Positions 8,687 to 16,861 of a DNA stretch of 64,000 nucleotides are shown piece after piece; the first letter of the stretch is position 1; the number at the start of each line of letters is the position of its first letter. This DNA comes from Rhizobiaceae bacterium (GTDB lineage: Bacteria; Pseudomonadota; Alphaproteobacteria; Rhizobiales; Rhizobiaceae). A program made the position numbers and the translations under genes. The notes under the pieces are model-generated. The model was not told where the DNA came from, ran no database searches, and saw only the letters and a program-made list of their open reading frames with translations. The DNA is taken from NCBI GenBank assembly GCA_019635795.1, contig JAHBYV010000013.1, forward strand, positions 38,617 to 102,616, in the 5' to 3' direction.

Positions 8687-9586
8687 CTATGACTTTTCCC
8701 GCCGCTTGAACCATTTTGCAAGAAAATCAACGAGAACGCGGATTTTTGCAGGCAGGTACCGCCTGTGCGGATAGACAGCATAAATGCCGCCGCCGTCGAG
8801 CAGATAATTGTCCAGCATGCAGTACAGGCGGCCCGCCGCCACGTCCTCTGCAACTATGAAATCAGGCAGTATTGCGAAACCAAGCCCGTAAAGCGTGGCG
8901 GCGCGAACCGCCATAGGGCTGTTAACTTCAATCGGCCCGGAAACAGAGACGGAGATCGTCTCACCTTCCTCATTCTGAAAGGGCCAGTTGGAATGCCAGC
9001 GGGCGTTAGAGTCCACAATGCAGGGCAGGGTGGCGAGATCCTGCGGGGTTTGAGGCTTTCCATGGGTGGCAATCAGGGCAGGCGATCCGCACAGGCGCAT
9101 TCCGAAAGGTGCAAGTCTGCGCGCAATCAGGGATGAATTTTCAAGGCGCGTAATTCTGATCGCAATATCATAGCCTTCTTCAACGAGATCAACGAAGCGG
9201 TCATCCAGATTTATGTCGAGCGTGATGTCCGGGTGCTCCATCGCGAAATCGATCAGGCACTGCCCCATGGCCGCGTCAGCAAAGGTGCGCGGGGCCGAAA
9301 TCTTGATGCGACCGCGCACATCGCCTGACGAATCACGCACCGTGTCTGCCAGCGTATCAATTTCGCGAATTATCTCGGTGGCGCGGCGATAATAGGTGTG
9401 GCCTGCCTCGGTCAGCGAAAACTGGCGCGTGGTGCGATTAAGAAGCAGCGCGCCAAGGTCATCCTCCAATTCCTTAACATATTTGGAGAGCAGCGCCTTG
9501 GAGCGGCCGACCTTTCGCGAGGCGGCAGAAAAACCTTCAGATTCAACGACATCAATGAACGCCCGCATTCGGGTAAGTGTATCCAT
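8687..9586 (-). CDS. LysR-type transcriptional regulator
   Basis: A 299-residue LTTR. The N-terminal winged helix-turn-helix (about residues 1-60) reads FIDVVESEGFSAASRKVGRSKALLSKYVKELEDDLG, shown here in two parts: FIDVVESEGFSAASRKVG then RSKALLSKYVKELEDDLG. The substrate-binding periplasmic-fold domain covers about residues 90-295. The sequence most resembles the AaeR/DmlR-like group that often controls a divergent gene. Its upstream side faces the polyamine locus, but the speF leader RNA starts close by, so regulation of that locus is only a possibility. The effector is unknown. Confidence 0.88.
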   Translation of the reverse strand: MDTLTRMRAFIDVVESEGFSAASRKVGRSKALLSKYVKELEDDLGALLLNRTTRQFSLTEAGHTYYRRATEIIREIDTLADTVRDSSGDVRGRIKISAPRTFADAAMGQCLIDFAMEHPDITLDINLDDRFVDLVEEGYDIAIRITRLENSSLIARRLAPFGMRLCGSPALIATHGKPQTPQDLATLPCIVDSNARWHSNWPFQNEEGETISVSVSGPIEVNSPMAVRAATLYGLGFAILPDFIVAEDVAAGRLYCMLDNYLLDGGGIYAVYPHRRYLPAKIRVLVDFLAKWFKRREKS

Positions 9587-9679
9587 CGTTCACTCCAATG
9601 AAACGTGAGCGGGAGCATTGTTCAACAATGGAAAAAATTCAATCCGGCGCGAGATTTTAATTGATTGTAACGTGCGTGT

Positions 9680-10126
9680 TCCCTATATGCGCGCTTGCCC
9701 AAAGTCGCACGTGCCTGTGGGCGTCCCCCGACCCTCGAATGGTGAGGTAATCGGGACGGTACCCGGGAGTTAACAAGCCCGGTCGGTCAGCGGCCAACCG
9801 CCGATCCGAGGACGTCTTGAAGCAACGACGGTGCGGGCCTTTCTGGTGTCTGCCGGTTGTCCATAAACCGGGGTTACTGAAGAGGCACACCTTCATTGCC
9901 GGCAGTGCGGAACGGGTCTCCCCTATCCAAGCCAAGGCAGACAAAGCAAGCAGCGGTCAAAAGCCGATGCGAGCCTGCGCATGAGATGCGTATTCATTGG
10001 CCCCGGTGACTCCACCGGCCGGGGTTGTGGGTACCAGTCTCACCTTTGTCAACCGCAGATGGACGCCTGTGCGGCCCAATCTGCACCTTGCATTCACGCG
10101 GCGAGGGCCGCGTTTGGGAGAGACAC
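9680..10126 (+). ncRNA. speF leader RNA (alphaproteobacterial 5' UTR element) before ornithine decarboxylase
   Basis: The roughly 540 bases between the LysR gene and the decarboxylase hold no convincing gene but a chain of GC-rich stems: 9727-9731 with 9751-9755 (inner 9733-9736 with 9744-9747), 9763-9767 with 9778-9782, 9853-9858 with 9866-9871, 10003-10008 with 10013-10018, and 10096-10102 with 10107-10113. The speF motif is an established conserved RNA upstream of alphaproteobacterial ornithine decarboxylase genes, and this sequence is in exactly that place. Element boundaries are approximate. The control mechanism in this group is not known to me. Confidence 0.75.
10096..10113 (+). promoter_or_regulatory. 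Hairpin abutting the ribosome-binding site of the decarboxylase
   Basis: ACGCGGC (10096-10102) pairs perfectly with GCCGCGT (10107-10113) across a GAGG loop. Two T bases and then the GGGAGAG ribosome site (10116-10122) and the ATG at 10127 follow. It is placed so that its formation could alter ribosome access, and may be the output stem of the leader RNA (inference). Confidence 0.55.
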
Positions 10127-11263
10127 ATGGCCGCCACCCAGCGCATACTCGATTTTCTTGCCACCCGCCGTCCGTCCGGCCCTTGCCTGGTCGTTGACCT
10201 TGAGGTGGTGCGCGAAAACTTCCACGCCTTTGAAAAGGCGCTGCCGGACAGCCGTATATTCTATGCGGTGAAAGCAAATCCTGCGCCTGAAATTCTGCGG
10301 CTGCTGGCCTCGCTCGGTTCAAGCTTTGATACTGCTTCGGTGGCCGAGATCGAGATGGCGCTTGATGCGGGCGCGACCCCGGACCGTATTTCCTATGGTA
10401 ATACGATCAAGAAGGAGCGCGATATCGCCCGCGCTTACGAGCTGGGCATTCGCCTGTTCGCGGTCGATTGCGTCGAGGAAGTTGAAAAGGTGGCTCGCGC
10501 CGCGCCGCAAGCGCGCGTGTTCTGCCGTGTGCTGACCGATGGCGAGGGTGCCGAATGGCCGCTGTCGCGCAAGTTCGGCTGCGTTCCGGCCATGGCGGTG
10601 GACGTGCTGCGCCATGCGCGCAAGTTGGGCCTTGATGCTTATGGCGTGTCTTTCCACGTTGGTTCGCAGCAATGCGACCTGACGGCTTGGGACCGTGCCT
10701 TGGCTGATGCGCAACGGGTTTTTGCCACGCTTGCCGAAGAAGGTATTACGCTCAAAATGGTGAATATGGGCGGTGGTTTCCCGACGCGTTACCTCAAGGA
10801 CGTGCCGCAGGCGCGTGCCTATGGCGAAGCGATCTTTGAAGCGCTGCGCAAGCACTTCGGCAATGCCATTCCCGAAACGATCATTGAGCCAGGCCGCGGC
10901 ATGGTTGGAAATGCCGGCGTTATCAAATCTGAGGTCGTGCTGATTTCGAAAAAGGCGGATAACGACAATGTACGCTGGGTTTATCTCGACATCGGAAAAT
11001 TCGGCGGTCTTGCCGAAACGATGGATGAGGCAATCCGCTATCCGATCGTGACGCCGCGCGATGGTGATGAAATGGCGCCTTGCGTTCTTGCGGGTCCGAC
11101 TTGCGACTCCGCGGACGTGCTTTACGAAAAGGTTCCCTATGCGTTGCCCCTGACGCTGACAATAGGTGACGAAGTGCTGATTGAGGGTACGGGTGCTTAC
11201 ACCACGACCTATTCTGCGGTCGCATTCAACGGTTTTGAGCCGCTGCGATCCTACGTGATCTGA
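10127..11263 (+). CDS. speF: Ornithine/lysine decarboxylase, alanine-racemase-fold (type III PLP)
   Basis: A 378-residue enzyme that makes putrescine from ornithine, possibly also cadaverine from lysine. The PLP lysine is Lys49 in YAVKANP, FHVGSQQ follows mid-protein, MGGGFP and EPGRG bind the cofactor phosphate, and GPTCDSAD carries the catalytic cysteine of the partner subunit. This is the eukaryote-like fold, not the large fold-type I SpeF of E. coli; the symbol follows the name of its leader RNA. The frame is open from 10025, but the ATG at 10127 has a GGGAGAG site. An acetyltransferase gene follows in the same direction. Confidence 0.92.
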   Translation: MAATQRILDFLATRRPSGPCLVVDLEVVRENFHAFEKALPDSRIFYAVKANPAPEILRLLASLGSSFDTASVAEIEMALDAGATPDRISYGNTIKKERDIARAYELGIRLFAVDCVEEVEKVARAAPQARVFCRVLTDGEGAEWPLSRKFGCVPAMAVDVLRHARKLGLDAYGVSFHVGSQQCDLTAWDRALADAQRVFATLAEEGITLKMVNMGGGFPTRYLKDVPQARAYGEAIFEALRKHFGNAIPETIIEPGRGMVGNAGVIKSEVVLISKKADNDNVRWVYLDIGKFGGLAETMDEAIRYPIVTPRDGDEMAPCVLAGPTCDSADVLYEKVPYALPLTLTIGDEVLIEGTGAYTTTYSAVAFNGFEPLRSYVI

Positions 11264-11292
11264 TAGCCAATCTGGCTGTCAGATCCATGTGC

Positions 11293-11312
11293 CGCCGGAT
11301 GTTGATCCGGCG
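11293..11312 (+). terminator. Hairpin between decarboxylase and acetyltransferase genes
   Basis: A perfect 8-bp stem (CGCCGGAT at 11293-11300, ATCCGGCG at 11305-11312) with a GTTG loop, 30 bases after the decarboxylase stop. No T-run follows, so it is more likely a partial terminator or mRNA-stabilising stem that sets the ratio of the two products than a full stop. Confidence 0.45.
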
Positions 11313-11358
11313 ACACATTCGCTTGTGGAACAACTCTGCGGGTGAGGGATTTCCTGAA

Positions 11359-11916
11359 ATGACCGTTTTGACAAAAGCAGAAACAATTCAATTCTCAATC
11401 GGCGTCGAGCGCAGTGACGAATATCACGCGCGCGAGGCTTTGCTTGATCGCGCTATGGGCGCGAACCGCAAGCGCAAATCGTCTGAAAAGCTTCGCCGCG
11501 GGCGCAAGCCATCGGAAGGTTTGGCTTTTGCGGCGCGCAATATTGACGGAACGCTGGTCGGCACGGTGCGCCTCTGGGACGTGGATGCGGGCGGTACACG
11601 CGCCTTGCTGCTCGGGCCGCTCGCCGTTGACCCGTCGCTCAAGAGTGCAGGTATCGGATCTGCATTGATGCTGCACGCCATTGCCGAAGCGCGGCAGTTG
11701 GGCCACGAGGTGATTCTTCTTGTCGGCGATGCGCCATATTATCAGCGCTTTGGCTTCTCTGCGGAGAAGGCAGGCGCACTGGCTATGCCGGGTCCATTTG
11801 AACGGCACCGCCTGCTTGCACTTGAGCTTAACGATGGTGCGCTGGACTCTGCATCAGGCATGATTGCGCCGACGGGTCGCCGGGAGAACTCACGCGCACT
11901 CAAAGCTGCGGCCTGA
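11359..11916 (+). CDS. GNAT family N-acetyltransferase of the polyamine locus
   Basis: A 185-residue GNAT protein. The core reads GTVRLWDV, then LGPLAVDPSLKSAGIGSALM, the acetyl-CoA pyrophosphate loop, given here as LGPLAVDPSLK and SAGIGSALM, then GDAPYYQRFGF near the end. This YhbS-like group regularly follows the decarboxylase in rhizobial genomes. A role in polyamine acetylation is tempting but not shown. The start at 11359 is taken because family similarity begins there; the frame opens at 11287 inside the intergenic hairpin. The tail after residue 160 is poorly conserved. Confidence 0.85.
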   Translation: MTVLTKAETIQFSIGVERSDEYHAREALLDRAMGANRKRKSSEKLRRGRKPSEGLAFAARNIDGTLVGTVRLWDVDAGGTRALLLGPLAVDPSLKSAGIGSALMLHAIAEARQLGHEVILLVGDAPYYQRFGFSAEKAGALAMPGPFERHRLLALELNDGALDSASGMIAPTGRRENSRALKAAA

Positions 11917-11941
11917 CACGAGCTTGGTCTGCTCCAACAAC

Positions 11942-11958
11942 CCTCCCCTTGGGGGAGG
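11942..11958. repeat. C/G-rich hairpin, repeat-like
   Basis: CCTCCCC (11942-11948) and GGGGAGG (11952-11958) form a 7-bp stem between two convergent genes. Short C4/G4 hairpins of this kind are often dispersed in rhizobial genomes. No T-run follows, so termination is uncertain. Confidence 0.35.
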
Positions 11959-11997
11959 ATGATTGGCTGATGGTGGGCGAAGTGCCCGAAAGATAAT

Positions 11998-12279
11998 TTA
12001 GAGCAATTGGCTCAAGGCCATTGCGACGGACATGTCGCCTTCAACCTTCAGCTTGCCCGTCATGAAGGCCATTGTCGGGTTCAATTCGCCTGAAACTAGC
12101 GATTCCAGATTATCGAGCGAAAGCTTGATCGTGCAGTCAGCGGGTGCGTCTGTTGTCGAAATCGAATTGCCATCGATGACGATTACTCCTTCCGAACCCG
12201 TGTCAAACTTCACGGAACGGCTGAAATTGCCGCCCTCAACGCGCGACCTGATCTGTTCGGCGATGGCTTCGATTGTCAT
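11998..12279 (-). CDS. SCP2 sterol-binding domain protein
   Basis: A 93-residue single-domain protein of the SCP2 sterol-carrier family: an N-terminal helix, then the strand run GVIVIDG, the LSLDNLESLVSGELNPTMAFMTGKLKVEGD region (positions about 48-77; key elements DNLESLVSGELNP and MTGKLKVEGD), and a short C-terminal helix. Such proteins bind lipids or acyl-CoA. The start at 12279 (MTIEAIAEQIRSRV) fits the family; the frame opens at 12318. A palindromic operator-like site is centred 73 bases upstream. Confidence 0.9.
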   Translation of the reverse strand: MTIEAIAEQIRSRVEGGNFSRSVKFDTGSEGVIVIDGNSISTTDAPADCTIKLSLDNLESLVSGELNPTMAFMTGKLKVEGDMSVAMALSQLL

Positions 12280-12341
12280 TGAAAACTCCAAAATTGATAG
12301 ATGTGGGCGTAGGCCCATTGTCGCTGCAACCTAGTCATCGC

Positions 12342-12361
12342 TTACGTTTACGTCAACGTAA
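12342..12361. promoter_or_regulatory. Inverted repeat, likely operator for the SCP2 gene
   Basis: TTACGTT (12342-12348) and AACGTAA (12355-12361) are a perfect 7-bp inverted repeat around a TACGTC spacer, giving three ACGT cores in 20 bases. It lies between the lldD stop and the SCP2 start. The spacing and sequence resemble sites of MerR-type regulators of branched-chain and fatty acid catabolism such as LiuR (from memory). Confidence 0.5.
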
Positions 12362-12372
12362 TTATGCGTAGT

Positions 12373-13572
12373 CTAGCTCTTTCGTTTCGCTCCAGCGGGT
12401 TTATCGGCAGGGCTTTTTTCGATTGCAAACGGGTTCACAGCCAAGATGTTTGAATCGACCTGTTCGATGTCTCGCAACCCGCAAAAGGCCATTGTTAGAT
12501 CCAGCTCATTGCGAATACAGCGTAACGCTTCGCTGACGCCGAATTCGCCCATCGCGCCCAGGCCGTAAAGGAATGCGCGACCGATATAGACAGATCTCGC
12601 GCCGAGCGCGCGCGCTTTGATGACGTCCTGACCAGAGCGAATACCCCCATCCATATGGATTTCAATCTTGTCGCCAACTTCGCGCACGATTGGGGGAAGG
12701 GCGGCGATGGAGGATATTGCGCCATCCAGCTGGCGTCCGCCGTGATTGGAAACAATGAGCGCGTCCGCGCCGCTCTTGGCTGCCAGAACAGCATCTTCCG
12801 GGTCGAGAATACCTTTGATGATGAGTTTGCCGCCCCATCGATCCTTGATGCGCTTTACAGCATCCCAATCAAGCGCGGGGTCAAACTGTTTGGCGATCCA
12901 TTCGCTGAGCGAACGGAGATTTTCGGCGCCTTGGGCATGGCCAACAATATTGCGGCATGTCCGCCGCCGCGTCTGTGCCATGTGATAGACCCAGCGCGGT
13001 TTGGTGGCGAGATTGATGAAGTTTGCAAGCGTCGGCGCGGGTGGGGTGGTCAGCCCGTTCTTGATGTCCTTGTGACGTTGACCCAGAATCTGCAGGTCGA
13101 GCGTCAGCATAAGCGCGGAGCATCCTGCCGCCTTCGCGCGGTCTATGAGGCCGTTTGAGAATTCCTGATCTCGCATAACGTACAGCTGGAACCAGAACGG
13201 GCTGTCGGTATTTTCCGCCACATCCTCGATCGAGCAGATGCTCATGGTGGAAAGAGTGAACGGCACGCCTGCCTTTGCGGCCGCACGGGCGGCGAGAATT
13301 TCGCCGTCGGCGTGTTGCATCCCGGTAAGGCCGGTGGGCGCTAGTGCCACGGGCATGGCCACCGGAATTCCGACCATGCTGCTGGCCAGCGTGCGGTTGC
13401 GCATATCGACTGCCACGCGTTGGCGCAGCTTGATTTTCTGGAAATCCTCTTCGTTCGCTCTGTAGGTGGCCTCGGTCCACGAGCCGGAATCGGCATAGTC
13501 GTAAAACATTCTGGGTACGCGCCTGCGGGCCAAAGCTTGCAGGTCGGCAATGCAGGTAATCGGTGTTGGCAT
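12373..13572 (-). CDS. lldD: FMN-dependent L-lactate dehydrogenase / alpha-hydroxy-acid oxidase
   Basis: About 399 residues of the flavocytochrome b2/glycolate-oxidase family, membrane-associated oxidation of L-lactate to pyruvate with electrons to the quinone pool. Visible landmarks: FYDYADSGSWTE near the N-terminus, ALAPTG, FQLYVMRD, LDLQILGQRHKD, the active-site SNHGGRQLDG with the catalytic His and substrate Arg, then HMDGGIRSGQDV and GRAFLYGLGA binding FMN phosphate. The frame extends to 13614; I choose MPTPITCIADL at 13572 on family N-termini, though neither start has a strong ribosome site. The basic C-terminal tail (AGAKRKS) is family-variable. Confidence 0.88.
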   Translation of the reverse strand: MPTPITCIADLQALARRRVPRMFYDYADSGSWTEATYRANEEDFQKIKLRQRVAVDMRNRTLASSMVGIPVAMPVALAPTGLTGMQHADGEILAARAAAKAGVPFTLSTMSICSIEDVAENTDSPFWFQLYVMRDQEFSNGLIDRAKAAGCSALMLTLDLQILGQRHKDIKNGLTTPPAPTLANFINLATKPRWVYHMAQTRRRTCRNIVGHAQGAENLRSLSEWIAKQFDPALDWDAVKRIKDRWGGKLIIKGILDPEDAVLAAKSGADALIVSNHGGRQLDGAISSIAALPPIVREVGDKIEIHMDGGIRSGQDVIKARALGARSVYIGRAFLYGLGAMGEFGVSEALRCIRNELDLTMAFCGLRDIEQVDSNILAVNPFAIEKSPADKPAGAKRKS

Positions 13573-13721
13573 GGCAAATCCGTCGACAATAGCTGCATCA
13601 CAGGTGTAGCGCATTTTGACCCGCCGTCACGATAAAATTCCAAGGCTGTTCGCGCGCAATGGTGCTTCGTGCGGGGCCGGTGAATGAGTTTCAGAGTTAA
13701 TTTGAAAATGTGAAGGCCGTT

Positions 13722-13738
13722 GTTCTGGTATTCAGAAC
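13722..13738. promoter_or_regulatory. Inverted repeat upstream of the NCS2 permease gene
   Basis: GTTCTG (13722-13727) and CAGAAC (13733-13738) form a perfect 6-bp inverted repeat around GTATT, 39 bases before the permease start. It could be an operator or the start-proximal part of the promoter. No regulator is visible nearby. Confidence 0.35.
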
Positions 13739-13777
13739 CGTTTGCTGCCTGTTTTAGCGCGGCCGAGGGAGGATACC

Positions 13778-15070
13778 TTGTTAGAAAAACTGTTCAGGCT
13801 CTCAGAGCATGGAACGTCCGTGCGCACGGAAATGCTGGCCGGTCTCACGACATTCCTGACAATGTCTTACATTATCTTCGTGAACCCGGAGATCCTTTCG
13901 TCAACGGGTATGGACCGCAATGCGGTGTTTGTGGCGACCTGTCTGGCCGCCGCGCTTGGCTCGGCAGTCATGGCTTTCATGGCGAACTGGCCCATCGGCA
14001 TGGCACCCGGCATGGGGCTGAATGCCTTCTTCGCCTTTACCGTGGTGGCTGCGCTGGGCTTCACCTGGCAACAGGCACTTGGGGCGGTGTTCATTTCCGG
14101 CGTGATCTTCTTCATCCTCACGGTTACAGGCGTACGAAGCTGGCTTGTGGCTGGAATTCCGCATTCGCTGCGCAGTGCAATCGCTGCCGGTATCGGACTA
14201 TTTCTTGCAATCATTGCGCTCAAGAATGCCGGGATCGTGGTTGACAATCCCGCTACGCTGGTTGGTCTTGGCAACCTTCACAATGTTGGTACGCTGCTTT
14301 CCATCTTTGGCTTTTTCGTCATTGCGGCGCTGGATTCCCTGAAGGTTCGGGGCTCGATCCTGATCGGCATTCTGGTCGTCACTATCCTTTCAATGGTGTT
14401 TGGAATCAGCCAGTTTCAAGGTGTTGTTTCGATGCCGCCGAGCATCGGGCCGACGTTCCTCCAGCTCGATATTGCCGGCATTCTGCACGCCGGGATCATT
14501 CAGGTCATACTTGTGTTTGTGCTGGTGGAGGTTTTTGATGCGACGGGTACGCTGATTGGCGTGGCCAAACGCGCCAAGCTGATTGAGCCCGGTCGGCCCA
14601 ACAATCTCGGCCGCGCGCTGTTCGCAGATTCCACCGCTATCGTTGCCGGTTCGCTTTTGGGTACGTCCAGCACAACGGCTTACGTGGAAAGTGCCTCCGG
14701 AGTACAGGCTGGCGGTCGCACAGGGTTGACAGCCCTGACGATTTCCCTTCTGTTTCTGGCTGCCTTGTTCGTATCACCGCTGGCGGCTGCGGTTCCGGCC
14801 TATGCTACGGCTCCCGCCTTGCTCTACGTCGCCGGCCTGATGATGCGCGAGTTGGTCGACGTTGACTGGGAAGACGTTACCGAGGCAACACCAGCGGCGC
14901 TGACTGCGCTTGCGATGCCGTTCACATACTCCATCGCGAACGGCCTCGCATTCGGGTTCATAAGCTACGTGATTATCAAGGCGGTGACCGGCAAGTTCAA
15001 CCAGATCCACGCTGCAACGTGGCTTGTGGCAATCCTCTTCATCATCCGCTTTGCGTTCTTTGCAGAGTGA
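13778..15070 (+). CDS. NCS2 family purine/xanthine-type permease (AdeP/GhxP group)
   Basis: A 430-residue membrane transporter with about 13 hydrophobic segments. Signatures are TEMLAGLTTFLTMSYII at the N-terminus, MAPGMGLNAFF in TM3, the QVILVFVLVEVFDATGTL segment in TM8 with acidic residues that contact substrate and protons, and GTSSTTAYVESASG in TM10. Together they mark the AzgA-like branch that imports adenine, guanine or hypoxanthine. An ATG at 13742 exists, but the TTG at 13778 has AGGGAGG five bases upstream and matches family N-termini (LLEKLFRLSEHGT), so I take TTG. Confidence 0.9.
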   Translation: MLEKLFRLSEHGTSVRTEMLAGLTTFLTMSYIIFVNPEILSSTGMDRNAVFVATCLAAALGSAVMAFMANWPIGMAPGMGLNAFFAFTVVAALGFTWQQALGAVFISGVIFFILTVTGVRSWLVAGIPHSLRSAIAAGIGLFLAIIALKNAGIVVDNPATLVGLGNLHNVGTLLSIFGFFVIAALDSLKVRGSILIGILVVTILSMVFGISQFQGVVSMPPSIGPTFLQLDIAGILHAGIIQVILVFVLVEVFDATGTLIGVAKRAKLIEPGRPNNLGRALFADSTAIVAGSLLGTSSTTAYVESASGVQAGGRTGLTALTISLLFLAALFVSPLAAAVPAYATAPALLYVAGLMMRELVDVDWEDVTEATPAALTALAMPFTYSIANGLAFGFISYVIIKAVTGKFNQIHAATWLVAILFIIRFAFFAE

Positions 15071-15075
15071 GGAAA

Positions 15076-16755
15076 CTAGAAAAGGCCTTCTATCTCACCT
15101 TTCTCGTTGAGATAGATGCGTTCGCTTGAAGGGGATTTCGGCAGGCCAGGCATTGTCATGATCTCACCGCAGATCGCCACGATAAAGCCTGCGCCTGCCG
15201 AAAGCCGCACTTCGCGCACCGGCACGACATGGCCGGTGGGTGCGCCACGCAGGTTAGGATCGGTCGAAAACGAATACTGCGTCTTGGCCATGCAAACAGG
15301 CAGATTGCCGTAACCCGCTGCTTCCCATGCCGCCAGTTGATCGCGCACCGACTTGTCCGCGATAGCCTCAGAGCCGCGATAGATGCGCTTCACGATCGTG
15401 TTGATCTTCTCGAACAGCCGCATATCGTCAGGGTAGAGAGGTGAGAACTGTGACGCGCCACCTTCCGCAAGCTCAACAACCTTGTGTGCCAGTTCTTCAA
15501 TGCCGGCAGAGCCGTGAGCCCAGTGCTTGCAGACGATAGCCTCCGTACCCAGCGAAGCAACGTAGTCCTTCATGGCTTGAATTTCGGCCTCGGTGTCAGA
15601 CACGAAATGGTTGATCGCGACCACCGCAGGGACCCCAAACTGTTTGACGTTCTCAACGTGCCGGCCGAGGTTTGAGCATCCCTTTTTGACTGCCTCGACA
15701 TTCTCCGGTCCAAGGTCCTCCTTCTTCACGCCGCCGTTCATTTTCATGGCGCGAACCGTTGCTACGATCACAGCCGCGGCAGGTTTCAGTCCTGCCTTGC
15801 GGCACTTGATGTCGAAGAATTTTTCAGCACCGAGGTCGGCTCCGAACCCGGCTTCGGTAACGACATAATCACCGAGTTTGAGCGCGGTCGTGGTTGCAAT
15901 CACGGAATTGCAGCCATGTGCGATATTGGCGAATGGGCCCCCATGCACAAAAGCCGGATTATTTTCCAATGTTTGCACAAGGTTAGGCTGAACCGCATCC
16001 TTCAGCAACACGGCCATTGCGCCGTCGGCCTTCAGGTCGCGGGCGAAAACCGGAGATTTATCGCGCCGGTATGCGACGATGATATCGCCGAGCCGCTTCT
16101 GCAAATCTTTCAAATCCCGGGCCAGGCACAGGATCGCCATGACTTCGGAAGCTACTGTGATGTCAAACCCGGCCTCGCGCGGAAAGCCGTTCGCAGCCCC
16201 GCCGAGCGAGCAAACGATCTCGCGCAATGCCCGGTCGTTCATGTCCATAACGCGCCGCCAGACAACGCGGCGGGTATCAATGCCAAGCTCATTGCCCCAA
16301 TAGATATGATTGTCGATCAATGCCGACAGGAGATTGTGGGCGGTCGTGATTGCGTGAAAATCGCCGGTGAAGTGGAGGTTCATATCCTCCATCGGAACGA
16401 TCTGCGCATAGCCACCGCCCGCCGCACCACCCTTCACGCCAAAATTGGGGCCGAGTGAAGCTTCCCGTATGCAGATCACCGCGCGTTTGCCGATGCGGTT
16501 GAGGCCATCGCCAAGGCCGACAGTTGTGGTCGTCTTGCCTTCCCCTGCAGGGGTGGGATTGATCGCCGTCACAAGGATGAGCTTGCCATCCTTTTCCTTT
16601 TGCTTCGAGGCGATGAACGCGGCAGAGACTTTTGCCTTGTCATGGCCGTAGGGGATCAAATGCTCCAGCGGGATGCCGAGTTTGGCTCCAATATCCTGAA
16701 TTGGCTTCTTTTTCGCCGCCCGCGCTATCTCGATGTCGGACTTGTGTTCGGCCAT
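15076..16755 (-). CDS. fhs: Formate--tetrahydrofolate ligase
   Basis: A 559-residue enzyme that makes 10-formyl-THF from formate, THF and ATP in one-carbon metabolism. The P-loop [14 protein letters not shown] lies at about residues 67-80 and [14 protein letters not shown] follows. The family motifs [19 protein letters not shown] (about 270-288) and [19 protein letters not shown] are intact, and the length is full. The NCS2 permease gene converges on it with five bases between stops. The upstream gene ends 106 bases away, so it likely has its own promoter. Confidence 0.97.
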   Translation of the reverse strand: MAEHKSDIEIARAAKKKPIQDIGAKLGIPLEHLIPYGHDKAKVSAAFIASKQKEKDGKLILVTAINPTPAGEGKTTTTVGLGDGLNRIGKRAVICIREASLGPNFGVKGGAAGGGYAQIVPMEDMNLHFTGDFHAITTAHNLLSALIDNHIYWGNELGIDTRRVVWRRVMDMNDRALREIVCSLGGAANGFPREAGFDITVASEVMAILCLARDLKDLQKRLGDIIVAYRRDKSPVFARDLKADGAMAVLLKDAVQPNLVQTLENNPAFVHGGPFANIAHGCNSVIATTTALKLGDYVVTEAGFGADLGAEKFFDIKCRKAGLKPAAAVIVATVRAMKMNGGVKKEDLGPENVEAVKKGCSNLGRHVENVKQFGVPAVVAINHFVSDTEAEIQAMKDYVASLGTEAIVCKHWAHGSAGIEELAHKVVELAEGGASQFSPLYPDDMRLFEKINTIVKRIYRGSEAIADKSVRDQLAAWEAAGYGNLPVCMAKTQYSFSTDPNLRGAPTGHVVPVREVRLSAGAGFIVAICGEIMTMPGLPKSPSSERIYLNEKGEIEGLF

Positions 16756-16831
16756 AAATTCCTCCCGCGGGCGCTTTTCGCCTCATGCAATAAATAGCGC
16801 CGAAGCTGGACGTTCCGGGCTATCCCAAAAC

Positions 16832-16857
16832 AGTCGCGGATTGGCTGGATTGCGACT
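16832..16857 (-). terminator. Possible terminator of the AAA ATPase operon
   Basis: AGTCGC (16832-16837) pairs with GCGACT (16852-16857). On the minus strand it follows the DUF2333 stop and runs into GTTTTGGG. The stem is only six base pairs, so this is a modest call. Confidence 0.45.
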
Positions 16858-16861
16858 TTGC

